This document shows positions 1-9,368 of a stretch of DNA of 64,000 bases, in pieces (within the stretch, counting starts at the first letter, position 1; each line of letters opens with the position of its first letter). The notes beneath the pieces are model-generated. The model worked only from the letters and a program-made list of their open reading frames with translations. It was not told where the DNA came from and ran no database searches. This DNA is from Cytophagales bacterium (GTDB lineage Bacteria; Bacteroidota; Bacteroidia; Cytophagales; Spirosomataceae). The stretch is taken from assembly GCA_013298125.1 (NCBI GenBank), contig JAAFJP010000011.1, positions 1 to 64,000 on the forward strand, given 5' to 3'. Position numbers and translations under genes: made by a program.

Positions 1-121
1 TGACAACTGCCCTACGTGAACTAACATTTATATGGCTCGACAAGCCTTTGACCATTTTTATCTCTTCGGAGGTAAGAACTTTATCAATTCTTCTGAAATC
101 GTATAACTGAAACTCTGACAT
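1..121 (-). CDS. conserved hypothetical protein, N-terminal fragment
   Basis: Only the first 40 codons are inside the window; the frame is open to the left edge. It starts at the ATG complementary to 119-121 and reads MSEFQLYDFRRIDKVLTSEE and onward. This resembles the conserved opening (YxFxxIDxxLTxxE, then a Ser-Ser-x-x-x stretch) of a widespread hypothetical family that I remember but cannot name with certainty. No catalytic motif is visible in the fragment. Divergent from yigZ, with 234 bp of AT-rich DNA between them. Confidence 0.5.
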   Translation of the reverse strand, partial: MSEFQLYDFRRIDKVLTSEEIKMVKGLSSHINVSSRRAVV

Positions 122-321
122 GGGTTTTGAAATATTATTTTATGATTAATTTTCAAATTTATCATTCCAACCATCAATTTCCAAAGAAGTACGATATTTT
201 GGCAATTCGTCCCTCAATTATTATCACATCCACCAATATCAACTCTAAAAACACTTCCCTTCACCGCTAATTGAGTAATATTTTCTATTTTTGGAAAAAT
301 TTAAAATAAAATCAGGTTACT

Positions 322-355
322 CCTAATCCCTAATTACCTAATCCCCAATCCCTAA
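322..355. repeat. low-complexity CTAATCCC-type intergenic repeat
   Basis: Degenerate tandem of CCTAATCCC / CCCAATCCC words directly before the yigZ start codon. The same vocabulary recurs near 3603-3633, 23008-23042 (reverse strand) and 26222-26261. The rest of 122-355 is AT-rich with no gene. Confidence 0.6.
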
Positions 356-961
356 ATGGATATATACAAAACCATAAAATCACCCTCAGAAGGGCTTTTC
401 AAAGACAAAGGCAGTAAGTTTTTAGCTTTTGCTTATCCTTTTGAGAATGAATCTGAAATAAAAAATATCATTGAACCGCTTAGAAAGGAACATTTCAAAG
501 CGGTTCATTTTTGTTATGCCTATCGGATAGGTTTAGACAAAAATACTTTCAGAGTAAATGACGATGGTGAACCTTCTGGCTCGGCTGGGCGACCTATTTT
601 GAATGTACTTTTATCCAAAGAAATTACGAATATTTTGGTTGTAGTTGTCCGTTATTGGGGCGGGACTTTATTGGGCGTTCCAGGATTAATCAATGCCTAT
701 AAATCAGCCACCGAAGAGGCAATTGCTAATTCAGAAATCATCGAAAAGACGGTAAATGATGTTTATCAAATCACTTTTGGCTATGTTCAGATGAATGATA
801 TTATGAAAGTAGTCAAAGATTTTGATTTAAAAATCCGTAATCAACAGTTTGATAATCAATGTATTATTGAAGTTGAATTTAGGCAAAGTATTTCTCCGCA
901 AGTGCTTGGGCGGTTTGAGAAGATAGATGAGATTGAGGTTGAGTTTTTACGGACTGTTTGA
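356..961 (+). CDS. yigZ: YigZ/IMPACT (UPF0029) family protein
   Basis: A 201-residue protein of the usual YigZ length. The N-terminal IMPACT/UPF0029 domain (about residues 10-120) carries the signature DDGEPSGSAGRP at 69-80 and VRYWGGTLLG at 98-107. The C-terminal part (about 135-200) fits the DUF1949 ferredoxin-like domain. Homologues are cytosolic and linked to translation or ribosome-associated stress (IMPACT is a GCN2 regulator in eukaryotes), but the bacterial role is unsettled. It is a single gene, convergent with the DUF285 protein, and the gap holds a palindrome at 978-1012. The ATG lies immediately after a CTAATCCC repeat with no Shine-Dalgarno-like sequence, which is common in Bacteroidota. 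Confidence 0.93.
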   Translation: MDIYKTIKSPSEGLFKDKGSKFLAFAYPFENESEIKNIIEPLRKEHFKAVHFCYAYRIGLDKNTFRVNDDGEPSGSAGRPILNVLLSKEITNILVVVVRYWGGTLLGVPGLINAYKSATEEAIANSEIIEKTVNDVYQITFGYVQMNDIMKVVKDFDLKIRNQQFDNQCIIEVEFRQSISPQVLGRFEKIDEIEVEFLRTV

Positions 962-977
962 GAATATACGAAAATTA

Positions 978-1012
978 TGGTCGTAGGTTATGTGAATCGA
1001 CCCACGACCAGA
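978..1012. repeat. palindromic intergenic element (GGTCGTAGG family)
   Basis: Inverted repeat TGGTCGTAGG ... CCCACGACCAGA between the convergent stops of yigZ and the DUF285 gene. The same arms recur at 59946-59983, 59 kb away, so it is a dispersed family. It could act as a bidirectional terminator, but there is no clear T-tract. Confidence 0.6.
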
Positions 1013-1022
1013 CCCAATTTTC

Positions 1023-3344
1023 TCAATTCCCTTGAATCGTCAAAACCTTAGTAGTCTGCTTATTTATTATCCCACGCAAATCTAAACTTTTGGCAGTTCC
1101 GTTCACATTAAGCGTTACGGTATGCCCTGGGGCGATTTGTACGGGTTCCGTAGCGAGAGGCACGTGTCCACAAGACCATGTGGTGGCAGTTCCCCAGTTG
1201 CCCGTCATTAATGAAGTGTTCACAATACAAGGACAAACACTATTCAAAGCATCACCTGTAATAGTCCAGCCTTTTCCACCACTGGCAATAGGGGTAGTAA
1301 GTGTGGTTCTTACTGTTGAAGCACAGTATTTTAAAGGAGTTACATTACCTAAGTTTTTGTTGGTATAACCTGAGGTGCTCCAAGCTGTTAAAATGGCATC
1401 ATAGTTAGTAACATTTACGCCCGAGTTATTAAAAATATTAATCATATTAGTAGCATTGGCAAGATTCCAAGAGCCAATATTTTGATTGAAAGCACTGGCT
1501 CCGTAAAACATATAATTCATATCAGTTACTGCTGCTGTACTCCATAAACCAATATTCTGATTGAAAGCATTAGCATTGTAAAACATAGAATTCATATTTG
1601 TTACAGCAGATGTATTCCATGAACCTATATCTTTATTAAAAGAATTTGCTCCAAAAAACATCTGATACATATTTGTCACAGCTGATGTATTCCATGAACC
1701 TATATTTTGGTTAAAGGCATTAGCATTGTAAAACATATAACTCATATCTGTTACATTAGCTGTATTCCACGAACCAATATTTTGGTTGAAAGCGGTTGCT
1801 CCCCAAAACATACTATACATATTTATTACACTAGCTGTATTCCAAGCTCCAATATTTTGATTGAATGATTGGGCGTTTTTAAACATATAATACATATATC
1901 TCACAGCTGCTGTATTCCAAGCTCCAATATTTTGATTGAAAGAACTTGCTCCTAAAAACATACTATTCATATCCGTTACTGCTGCAGTATTCCAAGCACT
2001 AATATTATGATTAAAAGCACTGGCTCCATTAAACATAGCACTCATATTTACTACTTGTGCAGTATTCCATGCACCAATATTTTGATTGAAAACACTTGCA
2101 TCAGTAAACATACCACTCATATTAGTTACTGCTGCTGTATTCCAAGCTCCAATATTTTGATTGAAAGCACTGGCTCCGTTAAACGTATTACTCATATTTG
2201 TAACTTTTGGAGTATTCCACGTCCCTATATTTTGATTGAAAGCTCTTGCATAATAAAACATCCAACTCATATCTGTTACTGCTGAGGTATTCCACGTCCC
2301 TATATTTTGATTGAAAGCTCTTGCATAATAAAACATCCAACTCATATCTGTTACTGCTGAGGTATTCCATGAACTAATATTTTGATTGAAGTTTTCTGCA
2401 TAACCAAACATCCAACTCATATCTGTTACTGCTGAGGTATTCCATGAACCAATATTTTGATTGAAGGTATTTGCATCCAAAAACATAAAAATCATATTAG
2501 TTACTGCTGAGGTATTCCAAGCACCAATATTTTGATTGAAGGTTCTGGCTCCAGCAAACATACCATTCATATCTTTTACTGCGGCAGTATTCCAAGTACC
2601 AATATTTTGATTGAAGGCTATGGCTTCAGCAAACATACCACTCATATCATTTACTGTGGCAGTATTCCAAGAACTAATGTTTACAGGACCGTTTAGTATG
2701 GTACATAGTCTAAACATAGAATTCATACTGATTACACCTGAAAGGTTTGGTATATCAATAGCTGTTATATTCAAGTTATTACAGCCATAAAAAGCATTTT
2801 GCATAGATGTCCATGCAACGCCACCCCATTCTTTTACGTCAATTAATCGGCTGTTGTCAGTGCTATTGAGCATAGAGAATGCTCGAAAGTTAGTGGGTTG
2901 TATGCTTAAATCAATCGTTGCACCTGAGGGCAAGCCTGTAATAATCGTATTGCCATTGCCACTAAACGACCCAGAGCCAGTAGCTCCTGCACCGCCTACC
3001 TGTTGCCAAGTATAATTTACCGTTCCATTAGTACCTGTACCAAAACTTATTTGGTTAGTACCTGAACCTGCTGTCGCCAAATTCCAACGAGTGATGAAAT
3101 TATTGGTCGGCATCGTTGCCTGACCTTGAATATCGGATGAGTAGTGGTTTTCGTCAGCAATGTTATTTGTAAGGCTTACCATGTTTTCTACTACTATGTT
3201 GCCATCATCCAAATAAGCCGTAGTTACACCCGTTGCAGGCGTAGCAATTTCAGCAATTGTTCCCCCACGAGTGATAGAATATTGGGCGGTTATTTTAAAC
3301 GAACTCAAAATGAAGATTAAGGAAAAGAACAGTATTTTGTTCAT
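1023..3344 (-). CDS. DUF285 / BspA-like repeat surface protein
   Basis: A 773-residue secreted protein with a cleavable signal peptide (residues 1 to about 20, ending TAQ). A non-repetitive N-terminal region runs to about residue 210. It is followed by an array of 25-residue repeats of the type FNQNIGxWNTxxVTxMxxMF (16 FNxxI copies plus a degenerate leader), the Pfam DUF285 / Mycoplasma-lipoprotein-BspA repeat. The C-terminal about 70 residues (CxCIVN ... [15 protein letters not shown] ...) look like the short beta domain found at the ends of Bacteroidota surface proteins. No type IX secretion sorting domain is visible. Such repeats are regarded as leucine-rich-repeat-like adhesive or binding scaffolds. 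The ligand is unknown. Confidence 0.85.
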   Translation of the reverse strand: MNKILFFSLIFILSSFKITAQYSITRGGTIAEIATPATGVTTAYLDDGNIVVENMVSLTNNIADENHYSSDIQGQATMPTNNFITRWNLATAGSGTNQISFGTGTNGTVNYTWQQVGGAGATGSGSFSGNGNTIITGLPSGATIDLSIQPTNFRAFSMLNSTDNSRLIDVKEWGGVAWTSMQNAFYGCNNLNITAIDIPNLSGVISMNSMFRLCTILNGPVNISSWNTATVNDMSGMFAEAIAFNQNIGTWNTAAVKDMNGMFAGARTFNQNIGAWNTSAVTNMIFMFLDANTFNQNIGSWNTSAVTDMSWMFGYAENFNQNISSWNTSAVTDMSWMFYYARAFNQNIGTWNTSAVTDMSWMFYYARAFNQNIGTWNTPKVTNMSNTFNGASAFNQNIGAWNTAAVTNMSGMFTDASVFNQNIGAWNTAQVVNMSAMFNGASAFNHNISAWNTAAVTDMNSMFLGASSFNQNIGAWNTAAVRYMYYMFKNAQSFNQNIGAWNTASVINMYSMFWGATAFNQNIGSWNTANVTDMSYMFYNANAFNQNIGSWNTSAVTNMYQMFFGANSFNKDIGSWNTSAVTNMNSMFYNANAFNQNIGLWSTAAVTDMNYMFYGASAFNQNIGSWNLANATNMINIFNNSGVNVTNYDAILTAWSTSGYTNKNLGNVTPLKYCASTVRTTLTTPIASGGKGWTITGDALNSVCPCIVNTSLMTGNWGTATTWSCGHVPLATEPVQIAPGHTVTLNVNGTAKSLDLRGIINKQTTKVLTIQGN
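1437..2690 (-). repeat. 75-bp tandem coding repeats (DUF285 array)
   Basis: Tandem 75-nt units inside the surface-protein gene, about 16 copies, each coding 25 residues. Most copies differ by several bases. Two adjacent units, about 2217-2366, are essentially identical over their whole length, which points to a recent duplication. Confidence 0.85.
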
Positions 3345-3639
3345 GAAATTGAGAATTATTTTTGTTTATGGAGTTATAAATGAAGAGTTTTATCTTGGTA
3401 TACAAACTTGTTATAAAGATGTAACTGATTCATTTGCAAATTATTAAAGAAATTGTTTCAGACCAAAGAATGCAAGAATATATTTTACGAGATTCCTCCT
3501 TGTCTTCATCAAAGAAATCCACAAGAAAAAGTGATAAATAAAACAAACATAATCTATTCACTTCTTCCTCTCTGTCGCAGAAAAAAGTAAATCTGTCGAA
3601 AAACCAATCCTCAATCCCCAATAACTAATCCCTTCTCCG

Positions 3640-3647
3640 TACCTTTG
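3640..3647 (+). promoter_or_regulatory. Bacteroidota -7 box for the RRM gene
   Basis: TACCTTTG matches the TAnnTTTG consensus exactly and lies 24 bp before the RRM start codon. I see no good TTTG -33 box. The rest of the 327-bp gap 3345-3671 holds a CTAATCCC-like repeat at 3603-3633 and nothing else that I can support. Confidence 0.5.
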
Positions 3648-3671
3648 TGAATCAAAAAACAACAAATTAAA

Positions 3672-4013
3672 ATGGATATATACGTAGGTAGCATACCTTT
3701 CAAATGGAAGGACTCAAATTTAGTAGCAATTTTCGGAGAATTTGGCGAAGTACATTCTGCCAAAATTGTGATAGATAAATTCACTCGTCAGAACAAGGGG
3801 TTTGCCTTCGTAGAAATGCCCAACGAAGAAGAAGCCAAAGCCGCCATCGCCGCCTTAGACGGAAAGGAATTTGAAGAAAGAAATATCATTGTCAATAAGT
3901 CTGTACCCAATAATGCAGGAAGTTTAGACAAAGATAAAAAGAAGAAAAAGCCCTACACACCAAAGCCCGAAAACAAGCAATGGAAGCCATTTAAGGGCAT
4001 TGGGAAGAAATAA
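3672..4013 (+). CDS. single-RRM RNA-binding protein
   Basis: A 113-residue cytosolic protein. A full RNA recognition motif covers residues 2-80, with RNP2 IYVGSI at 3-8 and RNP1 KGFAFVEM at 42-49, including the aromatic residues that stack on RNA bases. Residues 88-113 form a Lys/Pro-rich basic tail. Single-RRM proteins of this kind occur in cyanobacteria (Rbp) and Bacteroidota, where they are thought to act on mRNA; the targets here are unknown. It has its own promoter box and is followed 29 bp later by the TolC gene, which may be co-transcribed. Confidence 0.92.
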   Translation: MDIYVGSIPFKWKDSNLVAIFGEFGEVHSAKIVIDKFTRQNKGFAFVEMPNEEEAKAAIAALDGKEFEERNIIVNKSVPNNAGSLDKDKKKKKPYTPKPENKQWKPFKGIGKK

Positions 4014-4042
4014 ATTTTTCAAATTAAAAATCTAATCTCAAC

Positions 4043-5356
4043 ATGAAATACCCACTACTACTACTCATAATCTGTTTCGTGGTGAATGCTCAGGCACAGG
4101 GTATTCTCACGCTCGATGAAGCCATAAAAATTGCTCTGGAAAATAATTATTCCATCAAAATTGCCAAGTCAAATCAACAAATTGCTGAAAATAACAATAC
4201 CCGAGGCAATGCGGGAATGTTGCCCGTTGTTACAGGAAATATTAACAAAAACTACGTCGTCAGTGGCGTTACCATCGGGCTTTTTGACCCTAAATTAGAC
4301 CCTATCGAACGCTCAGGAGTACAGAATAACACAGGTGGAATTGGTGTAAATGCTATTTGGACGCTGTACGATGGAATGGGAATGTTCATCGCTCGTGACC
4401 GCTTGAGAGAACTCAAAAAAACCACCGTAACGCAATTAGAAAGCAATCTTGAAAATTCTATCTCACAGGTCAGTAATGTGTATTACGACATTATTCGTCA
4501 GTCGAGGAGGGTGAAAAATCTGAAACAAGGTTTATCCATTTCCAATGACCGCCTCAAACTTTCTCGTGACCGTTATGAAGTGGGTCAAGGCTCAAAGGTC
4601 GATTATCTTTCTTCACAAGTAGATTACAACGAAGACCAAGCCGCTTTGATTGCCCAAGTACAATCGCTCGAAAATGCTAAAATAAGCCTTAATTCATTGT
4701 TAGTCAGAAATTTACAAACTGATTTTGTGACAAACGATACTATTGTTTTCGACAAAAACCTTTCGCTCGAATCTCTCCGTGAAGCCACTTTGAAACAAAA
4801 TCCTTTATTAGTTTTAGCGGAGCAAAATAAGAAATTAGCTGAGATAGATTTAAAGTTCCAAAAATCAGCTCAATATCCTCAAATTGACTTAGTTACAGGT
4901 TATAATTATAGTACGCTCAATAACGGTGCTGGTCCTCCGCAAGGTACAAAATCACTCGAAAATTTTGCTTTCAATTACGGAATCCGTGCTTCGATAAATA
5001 TTTTTGATGGTTATAATCAAAAGAGAAGAATTCAGAATGCCAAAATCAGTCAAGAAATAGCAAACCACCAAGAAGGTGATTTAAGAAATCAGTTGAATAC
5101 AGCTTTGGAAAGAACCTTTTTGACCTACAAAAATGCTTTGGAATTGATAAAATTAGAGACTGAAAACTACAAAATCGCTCGCCAAAATATTGACATTGCT
5201 TTTGAAAGATATAAAGTCGGAAACTCAACGGCGTATGAACTTCGTGAAGTCCAACGCAATGCAGTAGCGGCTGAAACTCGCTTGATTGAGGCTGAATTTA
5301 ATGCGAAGGTTACGGAGATAGAATTGTTGCGGTTGAGTAGTAAGATATTGGAATAG
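4043..5356 (+). CDS. TolC-family outer membrane efflux protein
   Basis: A 437-residue protein with a signal peptide (residues 1-19, ending AQA). It then has two OEP repeats, recognisable from the opening LTLDEAIKIALENNYSIKIA and the long heptad-rich helices around 150-220 and 340-420. It should form the trimeric outer-membrane channel of a tripartite exporter. No membrane-fusion protein or inner-membrane pump is adjacent; the ABC exporter at 6168-7955 is on the other strand and is not obviously its partner. The gene ends right at a CACATAGGTAA repeat. Confidence 0.9.
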   Translation: MKYPLLLLIICFVVNAQAQGILTLDEAIKIALENNYSIKIAKSNQQIAENNNTRGNAGMLPVVTGNINKNYVVSGVTIGLFDPKLDPIERSGVQNNTGGIGVNAIWTLYDGMGMFIARDRLRELKKTTVTQLESNLENSISQVSNVYYDIIRQSRRVKNLKQGLSISNDRLKLSRDRYEVGQGSKVDYLSSQVDYNEDQAALIAQVQSLENAKISLNSLLVRNLQTDFVTNDTIVFDKNLSLESLREATLKQNPLLVLAEQNKKLAEIDLKFQKSAQYPQIDLVTGYNYSTLNNGAGPPQGTKSLENFAFNYGIRASINIFDGYNQKRRIQNAKISQEIANHQEGDLRNQLNTALERTFLTYKNALELIKLETENYKIARQNIDIAFERYKVGNSTAYELREVQRNAVAAETRLIEAEFNAKVTEIELLRLSSKILE

Positions 5357-5402
5357 TGCAACCACATAGGTAACATAGGTAACATAGGTAACATAGTTTT
5401 AG
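5357..5402. repeat. CATAGGTAA tandem repeat, first block
   Basis: Begins TGCAACCACATAGG directly after the tolC stop codon, followed by several TAACATAGG units. The same words occur after the next pseudogene (5906 onward) and, inverted, up to the end of the ABC transporter gene (to 6180). Confidence 0.7.
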
Positions 5403-5486
5403 AGGTACAGCACTATAAATATTTTCGGGAGAATCTTAACCAACTATAATTTTAAATAACCACATATTAAAAACTGATTTACTAAA

Positions 5487-5905
5487 ATGAGCCTTCTTAC
5501 TAAGAAAATTGTCAATGAGTTGAGTTATGAAATAATTGGTGGAGCTATTGAAGTTCATAAGCACTTAGGTTCAGGACTACTTGAAAAAGTCTATGAAAAT
5601 GTCTCACTCACGAATTACGTAATCGAGGACTAAAAGTAGATTCTCAAAAAACAATTTATGTAGATTACAAAGGAGAAAAAATAGATTGTGAATTACGGCT
5701 TGATTTACTGGTAGAAGACACCATTATTATTGAATTGAAAGCCGTAAGTACTATGCTTCCATTATTCGAAGCACAATTAATGAGTTACATGAAATTATTG
5801 AAGAAACCGAAAGGAATTCTGTTCAATTTTCATTGCACTAATATTTTCAAAGAAGGGCAAAAAACATTTGTTAATGATTTATTTAAGATATTGCCTGATG
5901 AATAG
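5487..5905 (+). pseudogene. GxxExxY-family protein, frameshifted
   Basis: Reading from the ATG at 5487 gives MSLLTKKIVNELSYEIIGGA, then IEVHKHLGSGLLEKVYE, a clear GxxExxY-family (PF13366) N-terminus. It hits a stop at 5631-5633 after 48 residues. From about 5600 another frame continues the family: CLTHELRNRGLKVDS, then DCELRLDLLVEDTIIIELKA and a normal C-terminus ending at 5905. The two frames join at an A-run (5596-5599) that is one base short. The family has a PD-(D/E)XK-like core of unclear function. Either a real inactivating deletion or a homopolymer sequencing error. Restored length would be about 139 residues, normal for the family. Confidence 0.85.
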
Positions 5906-6180
5906 TTGCAACCACATAGTTAACATAGGGAACATGGGTTTGATGAAGATGCAACAACATAGTTATTAAAGTTATTAAAGGAAACATAGTTTTAGAAAGG
6001 TTGTGAACAAAGTTTACTGTTTCATTTATAAATAAAATAGTAGTTGAATATTTTTTGCTAATTTTCCTCTGGAACTATGTTTTCTCTGTTATCTATGTGA
6101 TTGCAAAACTATGGTCAATATGTTTAGATATAGGTTTACACCTCTAAAACTATGTTCCCTACTGTACCTATGTGGTTGCA
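5906..6180. repeat. CATAGGTAA repeat, second block with inverted copies
   Basis: Starts with TTGCAACCACATAG right after the pseudogene stop and holds several AACATAG words. It ends with inverted copies (CTATGTGGTTGCA at about 6168-6180). The terminal inverted copy overlaps the last codons and the stop of the ABC transporter gene. No gene lies in 5906-6167. Confidence 0.65.
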
Positions 6181-7955
6181 TCTTCCACAGACATCTGTTT
6201 GTCATACAACTCCCGATAAACCCCATTTGCCTCCATCAAATCCTCATGCGTGCCTTGTTCAACGATATGCCCATCGTCGAGCATGATGATTTTATCTGCC
6301 AATTTTGCCGATGAAACACGATGCGAAATAATCACCGAAGTCCGTCCCTTCATAATACCTTGAAGGTTATTCAAAATCTGATTTTCGGTTTTGGTATCAA
6401 CTGCCGAAAGACAATCATCCAAAATTAAGATTCTTGGCTCACGAGCAATGGCACGAGCAATTGACAGGCGTTGTTTCTGTCCACCTGAAAGCGTTACGCC
6501 ACGTTCACCTAAAACAGTATCAAATCCTTCTGGAAAATTAATCACGTTATCATACAAATCTGCATCTTTGGCGGCTTGAATAATTTGTTCTTCGGTCATT
6601 TCATCTGCCCCAAATTTTACATTATTTCTGATAGAATCTGAAAACAAGAAAACATCTTGCGGAACATAACCAATCTGAGAACGTAAACCATTGACATTCA
6701 GATTTTTAATTGGCAATTTATCAATCTTTATTTCTCCTTCCGATACGTCATACATCCTACACAAAAGATTAGCAATCGTACTTTTTCCAGAACCCGTAGT
6801 TCCCAAAATTGCTACCGATTCACCCGCTGAAACTTTCATCGAAAAATCCTTCAAAGCCACGATTCCAGAATCTGGATAGACAAAATTGACGTTTTTGACT
6901 TCTATTTCTCCTTCGATTTCTTTATTGATATTTTGCTCAGAAACAATATCCGTTTTAATTTCCAAAAATTCATTAATCCGCTGTTGAGAAGCCGCCGCTC
7001 TTTGAATTTGCGAAGCCGTCCAACCCAAGGCAATCATGGGCCACGTGAGCATATACACGTACATAATGAACTCCGTGATACTGCCAGGAGTCAGTCGCCC
7101 AGCCATAACTTCCACACCTCCCACATACACCACAATCACAGAACTCAAACCCGCTAAAACCGAAACCAAAGGCGAAAACAAAGAATCGACTTTCACTAAA
7201 TCCAATGATTTTTGACGATAAATATTGGCTTGTTTCGTGAACGCAATCGTAGAAGGTTCTTCTTGTACAAACGATTTCAAAACCCTAATTCCCGAAAAAG
7301 CCTCTTGCGTAAAAGTCGAAATTTTAGAAAGGTTTTCTTGAATTTGCTCCGATTTTCGCATGATAATCGTATTGACAAAATAGATGCTGAATGACAAAAA
7401 CGGAACGGGTAAAAGCACCCATAAAGTCAGTTTCTGATTCACTGAAAGCATATACCAAATCACAAGAATGAAAACCGTAATCAAGTTCAGCCCGTACATA
7501 ATGGCGGGACCTACGTACATCCGCACCTTATTGACATCCTCCGAAATGCGAGCCATCAAATCTCCCGTATTATTTTTCCGATAAAAACTCAGTGGAAGGG
7601 TTTGGTAGTGATGATAAATCTCATTTTTTAAGTCAAATTCAATGTGTCGAGACATTACAATCAAGGTTTGACGAACCAAGAATAGGAAAAATCCTTTCAG
7701 TAAAGCCAATACCAAAATCATAATTCCATACAACAAAATCGAAAATGCAAAGAACTCATATACAGAAGTTTGAAGTTTGAATCCGTCAAAAAGGAAGTAT
7801 AAATCAATGGTTTCCTTGACCAAATCCAAGGCATAACGCACGATTTGGGCAGGCACAACACCAAAAAGATTGGAAATAAAAGTAAAAAGCGTACCTAAGA
7901 TTAAGTACCACTTATATTTGAGAAAGTATTTGTTGAGATGTTTTAGGTATTTCAT
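6168..7955 (-). CDS. ABC exporter, fused permease and ATPase
   Basis: A 595-residue half-transporter. An N-terminal six-helix ABC membrane domain (about 15-320) is followed by a nucleotide-binding domain. Walker A GTTGSGKST is near residue 387, the LSGGQ signature near 490, Walker B ILILDD near 510 and the H-loop SHR near 543. It is MsbA/BmrA-like in layout, probably exporting a lipid, drug or peptide as a dimer; the substrate is not predictable. The Walker B motif is followed by Asp rather than Glu (LDDCLSAVD), so catalytic competence may differ between the two sites if it works as a heterodimer. The C-terminal residues DATT and the TAG stop are written in the CACATAG repeat sequence. Confidence 0.9.
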   Translation of the reverse strand: MKYLKHLNKYFLKYKWYLILGTLFTFISNLFGVVPAQIVRYALDLVKETIDLYFLFDGFKLQTSVYEFFAFSILLYGIMILVLALLKGFFLFLVRQTLIVMSRHIEFDLKNEIYHHYQTLPLSFYRKNNTGDLMARISEDVNKVRMYVGPAIMYGLNLITVFILVIWYMLSVNQKLTLWVLLPVPFLSFSIYFVNTIIMRKSEQIQENLSKISTFTQEAFSGIRVLKSFVQEEPSTIAFTKQANIYRQKSLDLVKVDSLFSPLVSVLAGLSSVIVVYVGGVEVMAGRLTPGSITEFIMYVYMLTWPMIALGWTASQIQRAAASQQRINEFLEIKTDIVSEQNINKEIEGEIEVKNVNFVYPDSGIVALKDFSMKVSAGESVAILGTTGSGKSTIANLLCRMYDVSEGEIKIDKLPIKNLNVNGLRSQIGYVPQDVFLFSDSIRNNVKFGADEMTEEQIIQAAKDADLYDNVINFPEGFDTVLGERGVTLSGGQKQRLSIARAIAREPRILILDDCLSAVDTKTENQILNNLQGIMKGRTSVIISHRVSSAKLADKIIMLDDGHIVEQGTHEDLMEANGVYRELYDKQMSVEDATT

Positions 7956-8035
7956 AAAAATTAACTTCTTGTGCCACTGTATAAGTTTTACACAATAAAA
8001 TTAACTAAAATTCAGCATTTTTCTTAAAAAAATAC

Positions 8036-8043
8036 TAATTTTG
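8036..8043 (+). promoter_or_regulatory. Bacteroidota -7 box for nusB
   Basis: TAATTTTG matches TAnnTTTG and is preceded about 14-20 bp upstream by a T-rich -33-like stretch. Because a possible TTG start at 8041 lies inside this box, the ATG at 8086 is the better nusB start. Confidence 0.5.
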
Positions 8044-8085
8044 CAGAAAATTAAAGCAAACAAAAAACGTTCTTTCATACACACA

Positions 8086-9243
8086 ATGGTAAACAGACGA
8101 CTTCTCCGAACTAAGGCTTTCCAAAACCTATACGCCTTCCGCACAGCGGAACGTGCTGATTATCAACATTACTACGATATTATCTCCGACTCTTTCTTGC
8201 CCAATCTCGATTTGATGATTCCCAAAGAGGAACAAATCGTGAAATTGGATGCCCTTCGCAAACTTTCTGAAACGCATTATACTGAGGTTTTCAATAAGAA
8301 AGATGTTAATGAGGATATTCCCGTAGAAGCTAAGACTGCCGCAAAAAAATCTCTTTTGATGTATCGTGATGCTGTAAAAAGAGACCGCAATAAAATCATG
8401 AACGCCATGGTAGCCGAAGTAGAAAATATCTACAACGTATATCTCAAAATGCTTCAATTGTTGCTTGAAATCAATGAAATAGCCGTTTGGGACGAACAAC
8501 GCCGTTTGGTCGAAACAGATTTTCGTACTTCAAGGCTCGCTAATAATTCAGTTTTGACGGCTCTCAAAAATCTAAAAAATCTCGAAACGGAGTCTATCCG
8601 TAAAAATGTCAATTGGACAACCGACGACCAAAATTTCCTCCGAAAACTTTTCTTGGATGCCATCTTGCCTGATACCGAATTCCAGTCGTACCTTCGTATT
8701 ACCAAACCCACTTTTGCGGAAGATTTGACGATGGTTATTTATCTTGTCAAAACTTTTATTCTAAAACATCATCTCATTACTGATTATTTTGAAGAAAAAG
8801 ATATAAATTGGGGTGAAAATAAGGAGGTTTTGAAAAGTATGATGGTCAAAACTTTCAAGATTGCGAGTGTTGAAGAGTTGGAATTGCAACCTTTGGCAAT
8901 GAATTGGGAGGATGACAAAGTATATTTCGTGGACTTGTTCAATTATGTGTTAGACAATGAAGAGGAATACGAAAAAATCATCCTTGACCAAACTCAAAAT
9001 TGGGAAGGTGACCGTCTGGCAATGACTGATTTATTGATTCTGAAATTGGGTTTAGCCGAAATGATTAATTTTCCAAGCATTCCAACCAAAGTTTCGATTA
9101 ACGAATATATTGAATTAGCAAAAAATTACTCAACCCCCAAATCTGGACAATTTATCAACGGTCTTTTAGATGGAATTTCTCAAAAATTACAAAAAGAAGG
9201 CATTATCAGAAAGTCTGGACGTGGTTTGATTGATAATAAGTAG
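8086..9243 (+). CDS. nusB: transcription antitermination factor NusB
   Basis: 385 residues from the ATG at 8086, which gives the typical Bacteroidota opening MVNRRLLRTKAFQNLYAF. An in-frame TTG at 8041 would add 15 residues but falls in the promoter box. The C-terminal about 130 residues (from about 245) form the NusB helical domain. The long N-terminal extension compared with E. coli NusB (139 aa) is usual for this phylum. NusB with NusE (S10) binds boxA RNA to prevent premature termination in rRNA operons. It heads a co-oriented run with ytxH-like, DUF1573, yajC and ybbR-like genes, an order I recognise from other Bacteroidota. Confidence 0.9.
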   Translation: MVNRRLLRTKAFQNLYAFRTAERADYQHYYDIISDSFLPNLDLMIPKEEQIVKLDALRKLSETHYTEVFNKKDVNEDIPVEAKTAAKKSLLMYRDAVKRDRNKIMNAMVAEVENIYNVYLKMLQLLLEINEIAVWDEQRRLVETDFRTSRLANNSVLTALKNLKNLETESIRKNVNWTTDDQNFLRKLFLDAILPDTEFQSYLRITKPTFAEDLTMVIYLVKTFILKHHLITDYFEEKDINWGENKEVLKSMMVKTFKIASVEELELQPLAMNWEDDKVYFVDLFNYVLDNEEEYEKIILDQTQNWEGDRLAMTDLLILKLGLAEMINFPSIPTKVSINEYIELAKNYSTPKSGQFINGLLDGISQKLQKEGIIRKSGRGLIDNK

Positions 9244-9245
9244 AA

Positions 9246-9366
9246 GTTAGTTACTGGTTACTGGTTATTAGTTACTGGTTGTTAGTAAATAGAAAAAATC
9301 TGATTCTAATAACCAGTAACTAATAACCGATAACCAGTAACTAATAAACCGATAACTAATAACAAA
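9246..9366. repeat. TTACTGGTTATTAG low-complexity inverted repeat
   Basis: Left half is built of GTTACTGGTTATTAG words and the right half of their reverse complement (CTAATAACCAGTAAC), with a loop near 9290-9305. It fills the whole gap between nusB and the ytxH-like gene, so the transcript would fold into a long imperfect hairpin. Confidence 0.7.
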
Positions 9367-9368
9367 AA

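Noticed and set aside
2007-2370. Plus- and minus-strand ORFs with internal repeats within the DUF285 gene
   Set aside because: They are shadows of the 75-nt repeats, which keep all frames open; the DUF285 frame has the signal peptide and family motif.
1437-2690. Regular 75-nt repeats as a possible CRISPR-like array
   Set aside because: The units are contiguous, code for protein repeats and have no spacers.
3430-3621. 63-codon minus-strand ORF between the DUF285 and RRM genes
   Set aside because: No family resemblance, contains a CTAATCCC-type repeat at its start, and spans a promoter region; composition looks non-coding.
6111-6314. 67-codon plus-strand ORF at the end of the ABC transporter gene
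   Set aside because: It consists of repeat sequence and antisense of the transporter, with no coding signature.
8041-8085. TTG start of nusB at 8041
   Set aside because: It lies within a TAnnTTTG promoter box, and the ATG at 8086 gives the standard N-terminus.
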